Shown: piece by piece, positions 1 through 4,466 of the stretch
Numbering within the stretch: the first letter of the stretch is position 1
How the letters are laid out: the number at the start of each line of letters is the position of its first letter
Assembly (NCBI GenBank): GCA_964539385.1
Contig: CAZIJC010000218.1
Coordinates: forward strand, 1 to 6,866
Direction of reading: 5' to 3'
From: JAUVZF01 sp964539385
GTDB lineage: Bacteria > Planctomycetota > Phycisphaerae > FEN-1346
Length of the DNA: 6,866 nucleotides
Notes under the pieces: model-generated
What the model was told of the DNA's origin: nothing
Databases searched by the model: none
What the model saw: only the letters and a program-made list of their open reading frames with translations
Translations under genes and position numbers: made by a program

Positions 1-1
1 C

Positions 2-142
2 GCAACACCGGCGAGTGCAATCGAGGGGGACCGGGCCACGGTCGTGGCGGCGGCCGAGGCAAAGGAGCCGGCCGGAACCCTTGAAAACAAGCGCCAGAAC
101 AAACAGCAGAATCGGAGCGACCCATGCCAAACAACGTTCTGA
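2..142 (+). CDS. C-terminal fragment of an unidentified phage gene (partial at 5' end)
   Basis: The second reading frame is open from the window edge to a TGA at 140-142 and gives about 46 residues. It begins with an Ala/Glu-rich stretch (ATPASAIEGDRATVVAAAEA), continues through KEPAGTLENKRQ and ends in an Asn/Gln-rich tail. Most third codon positions are G or C in the first two thirds, as in the confident genes downstream, which favours this frame over frame 1 (stop at 82-84, Gly/Arg-rich and less protein-like). It would overlap the next gene by 19 bases, consistent with the tight packing of this operon. The end of a structural or adaptor gene is a reasonable guess from position only. No family is recognisable, and the real 3' end could differ. 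Confidence 0.45.
   Translation, partial: ATPASAIEGDRATVVAAAEAKEPAGTLENKRQNKQQNRSDPCQTTF
114..117 (+). promoter_or_regulatory. Ribosome binding site for the 88-residue protein
   Basis: GGAG lies 6 nt before the ATG at 124 and sits inside the end of the upstream frame. It supports ATG 124 as the start. Confidence 0.6.
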
Positions 143-390
143 TGCGAAAGGTCGTCGTGACCGACGCCTATCAACCCCTGACGGCCGCCTCGACCGTCGT
201 CACGGTGACGGTCTCGGCACTGCCGTCGAACGCCGGCCCGGTCTACTTCAAGGGCGACGATCCCGGCGCGCCGGGAGACGTGCCCTGGATTCCGGGCGAG
301 TGGCACGATCTCAGGAGCGTTGACCTTGCCGAGATCCAGATCAAAGGCACGCCGGGCGACGTGGTGACCATGGTCGGAGGGACCTGGTAA
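124..390 (+). CDS. Small beta-rich phage structural protein (hypothetical, 88 aa)
   Basis: An 88-residue protein beginning MPNNVLMRKVVVTDAYQPL. The pattern is alternating beta-prone stretches (VVTVTVSAL around residues 25-33, then AGPVYFKGDD) followed by a PWIPGEWHDL segment, an acidic/hydrophobic strand (DLAEIQIKGTPGD) and a final VVTMVGG strand. This 'NAGPVYFKG...PGE...L..VDL.EI.IKGT.GD' layout resembles small beta-sandwich proteins or domains often found beside or fused to phage tail fibres and decoration proteins. That comparison is from memory of the fold type, not a search. No signal peptide or membrane segment is seen. Its TAA overlaps the fibre's ATG by one base (TAATG), so the two are probably made in fixed proportion. 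It may be a fibre accessory, attachment or virion-surface protein; the exact role is unknown. Confidence 0.75.
   Translation: MPNNVLMRKVVVTDAYQPLTAASTVVTVTVSALPSNAGPVYFKGDDPGAPGDVPWIPGEWHDLRSVDLAEIQIKGTPGDVVTMVGGTW
376..380 (+). promoter_or_regulatory. Ribosome binding site for the fibre gene
   Basis: GGAGG lies 9 nt upstream of the ATG at 390 and inside the last codons of the preceding gene. With the TAATG overlap it supports translational coupling and fixes the fibre start. Confidence 0.65.
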
Positions 391-1787
391 TGCCATACAG
401 GAGCCCGTTCGGGACCGAGATCGACCTGGGCGAGATGGCCGAGGCCGCACCTGCCGACCGCGGCAAGTTGCTCCGCGCCAACCCGACGACGGGCGAGCCG
501 GAGTTCAGCGACGTATTGCCGCCGCTTGGCGGCGACCTCGACGCCCAGGAACATGACATTGACGACGTGGGAGACATCGACTTCCACGGCGTGGTCGTGA
601 TCGGTGACGTAACGGGCGACGCTCGGGGTGCAGATGCAACGGACGTACAAGCGAAAAGGACTGCGGCGGGCCAAGTAGCCAGCGGGAGCCAATCCTCGAC
701 CTTCGGTTACGCCAACACCGCCAGCGGTGCCTACACCTCTGCCCTTGGCTACTACAACTCGGCCACTTCGCAGGGTGCTTCTGCTGTCGGTTACTACAAC
801 TCGGCCGGCGGCTACAAAGGGTCCGCCTTCGGTCACAGCAACTCCGCCTACGGCAATCAAACTTCTGCCTTTGGCTATCACAACTCCGCCAGCGGCCACT
901 ACTCCTCCGCCTTCGGCCACTATAACTCAGCCAGCGGTTATAAGTCATCCGCCGTTGGTTATAGCAACTCAGCCTATGGTAATAACTGCTCCGCCTTCGG
1001 TTACTACAATACTGCCGGTGGCTACTTCTCCACCGCCTTAGGTTACTACAACGGGGTTTCCGGGGGTTACGCCTCAGGCGTTGGATGCTATAATACGGCT
1101 GACAGTTCCTATTGCTCCGCCTTCGGTTACAGCAACACCGCCAGCAACGGTAAGGCCTCGGCCTTCGGCTATCGCAACACCGCCAGCGGCTACAAGTCCT
1201 CTGCTTTTGGTTACTACAACTCAGCCGATAGTTACTCTTCTGCCTTTGGCTACTACAACTCAGCCAGTAGTTACTACGCTTCTGCCGTCGGTTATCACAA
1301 CTCCGCCAGTGGCGGTTCCTCCTCCGCCTTCGGTAACTATAACACCGCCGACAGCGACTACTCCTCTGCTCTCGGGTACTACAACACGGCCTCGGCGCAG
1401 GGTGCTGTCGCTGTTGGTTACACTAACTCGGCCAGCGCCTACAAGGCCGTCGCTGTCGGCTACGCCAACACCGTCAGCGGCAGTTACGCCTCCGCATTCG
1501 GCTACCAAGTCACCACGACTGTTACCAACACGCAGGAGTTTGGCTACTGGTCCGGCTCTTCGACCCGTGGTGGTGCGGTCCGCGTCCACGGGACGGGCAT
1601 GGTGGCGATAACGCTCCAGAGCCGAGATGCCGAGTACGGCGATGGCGGAGCGACGGCGGGGAGTGAGGCGGACGATACGCTAATGCGGGGAGGGTATGCA
1701 CTTCGTCTTCATAGCAACGGCCATGTTTTCCTCGACGTGAACATCGCTGGCACGGTTAAGAACATCGACCTTGGAGCGGTAACGTAA
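390..1787 (+). CDS. Phage tail fibre/spike with YadA-head-like repeats
   Basis: A 465-residue protein in three parts. Residues 1-99 form a non-repetitive N-terminal part, with the fibre-like stretches LLRANPTTGEPEFSDVLPPL and GGDLDAQEHDIDDVGDIDF; it probably attaches the fibre to the virion. Residues 100-378 are about 20 tandem repeats of 14 residues with core A-F-G-Y-x-N-S/T-A-S-G, matching the left-handed beta-roll repeat of trimeric autotransporter heads (YadA_head/Hep_Hag type). Residues 379-465 are a distinct C-terminal cap with EFGYWSGSSTRGGAVRVHG, GGYALRLHSNGHVFLD and AGTVKNIDL. There is no signal peptide and no YadA membrane anchor, which argues for a virion protein rather than a secreted adhesin. 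By family analogy it would be a trimer that contacts the host surface. The gene starts at ATG 390, overlapping the previous stop, and its TAA overlaps the sulfotransferase ATG. The repeats are far richer in A/T than the flanking genes. The fibre class is secure; the receptor is unknown. Confidence 0.85.
   Translation: MPYRSPFGTEIDLGEMAEAAPADRGKLLRANPTTGEPEFSDVLPPLGGDLDAQEHDIDDVGDIDFHGVVVIGDVTGDARGADATDVQAKRTAAGQVASGSQSSTFGYANTASGAYTSALGYYNSATSQGASAVGYYNSAGGYKGSAFGHSNSAYGNQTSAFGYHNSASGHYSSAFGHYNSASGYKSSAVGYSNSAYGNNCSAFGYYNTAGGYFSTALGYYNGVSGGYASGVGCYNTADSSYCSAFGYSNTASNGKASAFGYRNTASGYKSSAFGYYNSADSYSSAFGYYNSASSYYASAVGYHNSASGGSSSAFGNYNTADSDYSSALGYYNTASAQGAVAVGYTNSASAYKAVAVGYANTVSGSYASAFGYQVTTTVTNTQEFGYWSGSSTRGGAVRVHGTGMVAITLQSRDAEYGDGGATAGSEADDTLMRGGYALRLHSNGHVFLDVNIAGTVKNIDLGAVT
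687..1523 (+). repeat. Tandem array of about 20 units of 42 bp (14 residues), YadA-head-like
   Basis: Twenty in-frame units cover residues 100-378 of the fibre: nineteen of 14 residues and one of 13 (unit 14, 1233-1271). Nearly invariant positions are the Gly after A-F/V/L and the Asn three residues later (19 of 20 units), followed by S/T-A. The two residues between Gly and Asn vary most (YY, YH, HS, HY, YS, CY, YR, NY, YT, YA). DNA identity between units is reduced by synonymous codon changes (TAC/TAT, AAC/AAT, GGC/GGT, TCC/TCT/TCG/TCA). Confidence 0.9.
1773..1776 (+). promoter_or_regulatory. Ribosome binding site for the sulfotransferase
   Basis: GGAG lies 10 nt before the ATG at 1787, within the last codons of the fibre gene. 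It supports the start at the TAATG overlap. Confidence 0.55.
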
Positions 1788-2599
1788 TGGACAAGTTGGT
1801 TTTCAACGCATCAATGCCGAGGTCCGGGAGCGAACTGCTCCAGGTGCTGCTGCACCAGAACCCACGCATCTACGCCAGCCCGACCTCGCCGCTGCTGGAG
1901 TACCAGTTCGCGGCACGGGGCAACTACGAACTGGCGGAGGTCAAGGCCCAGGATCCCGTGTTGATGCAACGGGCGTTCCTGGCCATGTGTCGGGGCATGG
2001 CGGAGAGTTATTACGAGGCCATTACCGACCGGCCCGTAGTGGTGGACAAGAACCGGGGATGGTCGCACTACTTCGAGTGGGTTGAGCAGTGGTGGCCCAA
2101 CCCGAAGATGATCTGCATGGTCCGCGACCTGCGGTCGATTCTGGCGAGCATGGAACGCATCTACCGGGCCAACCGGCACCGACCGACGGGGCCGGACAAC
2201 CCACACGAGATGCGGAACATGACGGTCGAGCAGAGGGTGAAACACTGGCTCAACACACAGCCGGTCGGTTTGGCCCTGGCTCGCACGCGGGACCTGTTCC
2301 AGCGAGGCGTGGCGGGGAAGATGTTGTTCATCCGCTATGAGGACCTGTGCAGCAGCCCACAGGAGACGATCAACCGCGTGTACGAGTTCGTTGAAGAGGA
2401 GCCGTTCGAGCACGACTTTGCGAACATCGTGAAGGGAGTGGTCGAGGACGACTCACACTTTGGCGTGTATGGTCAGCACAAGGTACACAAGGAGATTCGC
2501 CCGGTCACCCGTGCCGACTGGTCGGCCGTGCTACCGCAGCCAATCGCCAACGGCATCCGGCAGGGAGCACAGTGGTATTTTGAGGCGTTCAACTACTAA
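1787..2599 (+). CDS. Phage-encoded sulfotransferase family protein
   Basis: A 270-residue P-loop sulfotransferase expected to move sulfate from PAPS to a hydroxyl on a glycan, small molecule or tyrosine. The 5'-phosphosulfate loop is SMPRSGSELLQVLLHQNP (residues 9-26), next to the first strand LVFNA. VVVDKNRGWS (84-93) fits the following strand and loop. The 3'-phosphate motif is MVRDLRSILASMERIYR (111-127), with the expected Arg113 and Ser121. LFIRYEDLCSSPQETINRVYEF (180-201) is the usual C-terminal 'RYEDL..P..t...i..F' element. The family's normal domain seems complete, with no truncation and no signal peptide or membrane helix, so it should act in the infected cell's cytoplasm. The tail DDSHFGVYGQHKV...IRPV..DW (221-245) recalls sulfotransferases I remember from marine phages and bacteria; I cannot check this. 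It overlaps the fibre stop by one base, suggesting coupled expression. The fold is confident; the acceptor cannot be read from sequence. Confidence 0.92.
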   Translation: MDKLVFNASMPRSGSELLQVLLHQNPRIYASPTSPLLEYQFAARGNYELAEVKAQDPVLMQRAFLAMCRGMAESYYEAITDRPVVVDKNRGWSHYFEWVEQWWPNPKMICMVRDLRSILASMERIYRANRHRPTGPDNPHEMRNMTVEQRVKHWLNTQPVGLALARTRDLFQRGVAGKMLFIRYEDLCSSPQETINRVYEFVEEEPFEHDFANIVKGVVEDDSHFGVYGQHKVHKEIRPVTRADWSAVLPQPIANGIRQGAQWYFEAFNY

Positions 2600-2615
2600 C
2601 GAAAGGGGAAGCACA

Positions 2616-2885
2616 ATGCCAGTTTATGAGCCGCGTCGGGTTCAACAGACGGAGGTCGAGCAAGCGGTCCAGCGTGTGCGTGCGTCCATGCACCGGGCCG
2701 TGAGGACGATGCAGCAGTGCGTACAGGTTGTGAATCGGCAGGTGACCCAACATGGCCGGGCGGCCCTGGCCACCATGATCCAATCACAGGGCGACGACCC
2801 GGCGGACCTGCTGACTGTTTACAACGCCGTCAAGGACGCCCTGGCGACGGTGACAGGCGAGGACCAGCCGGAGTTGCCGGCGTAG
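2616..2885 (+). CDS. Small helical hypothetical phage protein (89 aa)
   Basis: An 89-residue protein starting MPVYEPRRVQQTEVEQAVQR. I place the start at ATG 2616 because a GGGGA-type ribosome site (2605-2609) precedes it and it follows the sulfotransferase stop by 16 nt. Longer versions of this frame would run far into the sulfotransferase. Residues about 10-55 are predicted to be a Gln/Arg/Val-rich amphipathic helix (EVEQAVQRVRASMHRAVRTM, then QQCVQVVNRQVTQHGRAALA). A second helix runs about 60-80 (ADLLTVYNAVKDALATVT), ending in an acidic tail. No membrane segment or catalytic motif is visible. I do not recognise the family; a small virion or assembly component is possible from position only. 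Confidence 0.75.
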   Translation: MPVYEPRRVQQTEVEQAVQRVRASMHRAVRTMQQCVQVVNRQVTQHGRAALATMIQSQGDDPADLLTVYNAVKDALATVTGEDQPELPA

Positions 2886-2913
2886 AGGCGCGCAAGGGGG
2901 ACGAACAAGTTAA

Positions 2914-2919
2914 AAGGAG
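2914..2919 (+). promoter_or_regulatory. Strong ribosome binding site for the lipoprotein gene
   Basis: AAGGAG lies 7 nt before ATG 2927. This decides the start: the frame is open much further upstream, but only this ATG has a good site and gives a signal peptide. Confidence 0.75.
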
Positions 2920-2926
2920 TCTTGCC

Positions 2927-3904
2927 ATGAAACGAGCGCTGCCTGTGACGGTACTGGCGGCGGCGATGCTGGCCGCCGGATGCGGCGGTGTCCTGCCGGG
3001 GTTTCGATTCGCCCCGAACGAGGGGCAAAAGCAGTCGGCCCAAGCGACGGGCGATCTGGCGCAGATCGCGGCGTCGAGCGGGCTGCCACCCGGATCGGCC
3101 GCCGCCCGGCAGATGGCCGCCGGCGCCCGCACCTCGCGTTTTTACGTCGGCCCGCCGGACTCACCCGTCGATGTGGCGGACTTGGTGCCGCCGGCCGTGA
3201 TAGGCGCGTGGCACGCTCGAGGGGCCAAGGCCGATGCCCACGCCCTCAGAAGCAAGGTTCTGGTCCGGACCAGCGACGTTACGAGCGAGGCGTTGGCGGA
3301 TCTGGCCGCTTCGATGGAAGGCCAGGCCAAGATCGACGCCGACCAGGCTATCTACCGCGCTCAGTCAATCGTCGAGACCTCCAAGATGGGCGCCGAGATT
3401 GCCGACGCGATTCCCATACCCGGAGCGCCGCAGCTCTCGGCCGAGGAGGCCGAACGCTTGAGCCGTCTGGACAAGGCCCTGGAGAAGGTTCAGGCGACGG
3501 CTGCCGTTCAGGCCGCCCGGCGGCCCACGGTCGCCGAGGTGGCAGAGGCGACTGAGGGCCAGGTCCTCGACACTCTCGACCGTATCGGGCAGGGGTTGGA
3601 GGACTACGGCCTTCTGGGCCTGGTGCCGGGCGGCGCGGCGGTCTTCTACGCCGTGCGTAAGCGCAAGCAGGCGAAGGAAGCGCGAGCCGAGTCGGACCAG
3701 GCCCACGAAGGCGAGAAGACCGCACGGGCCGAGATGGCCCTGGCGCGGGATGGCGTCGAGGCCGCACGACGCGACGCCGATGCGGCCCGACGCGAGATCA
3801 TCGCGGCGCGGCGAGAGGCGGCCGACACCGCCAAGGCCGCCATGGAGAAAGTCGCCGAGACGGCGACGGCGGCCGTGGCGAACGGGCCGACAACGACGAC
3901 GTGA
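2927..3904 (+). CDS. Predicted phage lipoprotein with internal membrane segment and coiled-coil tail (possible spanin-like protein)
   Basis: A 325-residue protein. Residues 1-19 are a lipoprotein signal peptide: MKRA, then the hydrophobic core LPVTVLAAAML and the lipobox AAGC with Cys19 as the lipidated residue. A long Ala-rich, mostly helical region follows (about 30-225), interrupted by Pro/Gly loops (PPGS, GPPDSPVD, IPIPGAPQL). At 227-243, YGLLGLVPGGAAVFYAV is a weakly hydrophobic membrane-like stretch, directly followed by RKRK (244-247), which would keep the C-terminus in the cytoplasm under the positive-inside rule. Residues about 248-312 are a charged Ala/Glu/Arg coiled coil, ending in GPTTTT. 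A lipid anchor plus a later membrane segment is the layout of unimolecular spanins, which fuse the membranes at lysis, but those are usually much shorter and lack this tail. A virion- or envelope-associated lipoprotein, perhaps for superinfection exclusion, is an alternative. Signal peptide confident; function unknown. Confidence 0.85.
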   Translation: MKRALPVTVLAAAMLAAGCGGVLPGFRFAPNEGQKQSAQATGDLAQIAASSGLPPGSAAARQMAAGARTSRFYVGPPDSPVDVADLVPPAVIGAWHARGAKADAHALRSKVLVRTSDVTSEALADLAASMEGQAKIDADQAIYRAQSIVETSKMGAEIADAIPIPGAPQLSAEEAERLSRLDKALEKVQATAAVQAARRPTVAEVAEATEGQVLDTLDRIGQGLEDYGLLGLVPGGAAVFYAVRKRKQAKEARAESDQAHEGEKTARAEMALARDGVEAARRDADAARREIIAARREAADTAKAAMEKVAETATAAVANGPTTTT

Positions 3905-3927
3905 ACCGGCCGTTTGTGTTCTTTTGC

Positions 3928-3931
3928 GGAG
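3928..3931 (+). promoter_or_regulatory. Ribosome binding site for the gp10-like gene
   Basis: GGAG lies 6 nt before ATG 3938, which favours this start over the in-frame TTG at 3914 and the in-frame ATG at 3962. Confidence 0.6.
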
Positions 3932-3937
3932 CGGGAG

Positions 3938-4399
3938 ATGGCGACGGGCGGATTCGTCAACATGAAGTTCTCGATGTTCTCCGATAAGACCCCCGTTCTG
4001 CAGGCCGTAGACCGGGCCGAGAGGCAGGTCCTCGCGAAGGCCGGGGCGTTCGTGCGGCAGCGTGCCAAGAGCGCCGTGCGGCGGCGCAAGCGCGTCTCCC
4101 GGCCGGGCCAGGCACCGTCAAGTCATGCGGGACACCTGCGGCGGCTGATCTTCTTCGGCTACGACCGCGCGGCCTCCTCGGTTGTCATCGGGCCGCTCCT
4201 TTTCCGCTCGCGCTCCTCGCCAACCGTACCGGAACTCCTTGAGTTCGGCGGCGTGGTCACGCGCGAGCGCAAAGGCCGACGGCGGCGCACGATGGGCGCG
4301 CGGCGCACGATGCGCTATCGTCCCCGGCCGTTCATGGGACCGGCCCTTGAGGCCGAGGCGCCGAATTTCCCGTCTCTTTTCAAGGATTGCATAAGGTAG
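3938..4399 (+). CDS. HK97 gp10-like phage tail-completion/minor tail protein
   Basis: A 153-residue basic protein. An N-terminal helix (TPVLQAVDRAERQVLAKAGA, then FVRQRAKSAVRRR; residues about 18-50) is followed by RPGQAPSSHAGHLRRLIFF (55-73), a short strand pair SSVVIGPLLFR (80-90), VPELLEFGG (97-105), an Arg-rich loop (109-127) and YRPRPFMGPALEAEAP (127-142). The order 'helix, PG.AP.S..G.LRR.I, VVIGP, PELLEFGG, .RPFMGPALE' is what I expect of HK97 gp10/Mu gpG-like proteins, which sit at the head-tail joint or tail terminus in long-tailed phages. Length is in the family's usual range. It lies directly before the tape measure gene, separated only by two hairpins; in many phages the major tail protein and chaperone genes would come between. 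The start could also be ATG 3962. Confidence 0.82.
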   Translation: MATGGFVNMKFSMFSDKTPVLQAVDRAERQVLAKAGAFVRQRAKSAVRRRKRVSRPGQAPSSHAGHLRRLIFFGYDRAASSVVIGPLLFRSRSSPTVPELLEFGGVVTRERKGRRRRTMGARRTMRYRPRPFMGPALEAEAPNFPSLFKDCIR

Positions 4400-4420
4400 C
4401 CCCCGATGGAAATCGGGGGC
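4399..4420 (+). other. GC-rich RNA hairpin 1 with GGAA tetraloop
   Basis: A perfect 9-bp stem pairs GCCCCCGAT (4399-4407) with ATCGGGGGC (4412-4420), closing a GGAA loop of the GNRA class. Its first base is the last base of the gp10-like TAG stop. No T-run follows, so it is not a standard intrinsic terminator. It may act in mRNA processing or stability, or as a pause site. Confidence 0.7.
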
Positions 4421-4422
4421 AC

Positions 4423-4445
4423 GGCCCCGTGTTGTTACAGGGGCC
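4423..4445 (+). other. GC-rich RNA hairpin 2
   Basis: GGCCCC (4423-4428) pairs with GGGGCC (4440-4445) in a 6-bp stem with an 11-nt loop, two bases after hairpin 1. A competing pairing exists between GGGGC (4416-4420) and GCCCC (4424-4428). It ends 7 nt before the AAAGG ribosome site of the tape measure gene. The downstream AAAAA run is on the wrong strand for a + strand terminator. Confidence 0.55.
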
Positions 4446-4452
4446 TAATCAA

Positions 4453-4457
4453 AAAGG
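4453..4457 (+). promoter_or_regulatory. Ribosome binding site for the tape measure gene
   Basis: AAAGG lies 9 nt before ATG 4467. It is only moderately strong and sits just after two hairpins. The frame upstream is closed by TAA at 4446-4448, so ATG 4467 is the only usual start. Confidence 0.5.
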
Positions 4458-4466
4458 CACGCTGAC

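Noticed and set aside
687..1523. Target (variable repeat) of a diversity-generating retroelement
   Set aside because: The variable residues are spread across an entire repeat array and include changes not centred on adenines. No template repeat or reverse transcriptase is in the window.
243..1611. Other long frames over the fibre gene (- strand 243-920, 505-948 and 1260-1589; + strand 727-1041 and 1081-1611)
   Set aside because: They are low-complexity images of the 42-bp repeat unit read in other frames (for example Thr/Pro-rich or Val/Gly-rich). The YadA-like frame has the coherent protein and the operon context.
390..1787. Host trimeric autotransporter adhesin rather than a phage fibre
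   Set aside because: There is no signal peptide and no YadA-type membrane anchor. The gene is coupled to phage-style neighbours and has a fibre-like N-terminus and cap.
2460..2615. Longer N-terminus for the 89-residue protein
   Set aside because: The extension overlaps the sulfotransferase's conserved C-terminal part, is Arg/Ser/Thr-rich like a shadow frame, and ATG 2616 has its own ribosome site.
2717..2926. Longer N-terminus for the lipoprotein
   Set aside because: The extension overlaps the upstream gene, would bury the signal peptide, and lacks the AAGGAG site found before ATG 2927.
3914..3937. TTG start for the gp10-like protein
   Set aside because: ATG 3938 has GGAG at a 6-nt spacing. 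The TTG is too close to the previous stop to have a convincing ribosome site.
4399..4455. Intrinsic (Rho-independent) terminator
   Set aside because: The stems are strong, but neither strand has a T-run in the right place: the + strand is followed by AATCAAAAA, and the - strand would read into CTACCTTAT. Termination here would also cut off the tape measure gene.
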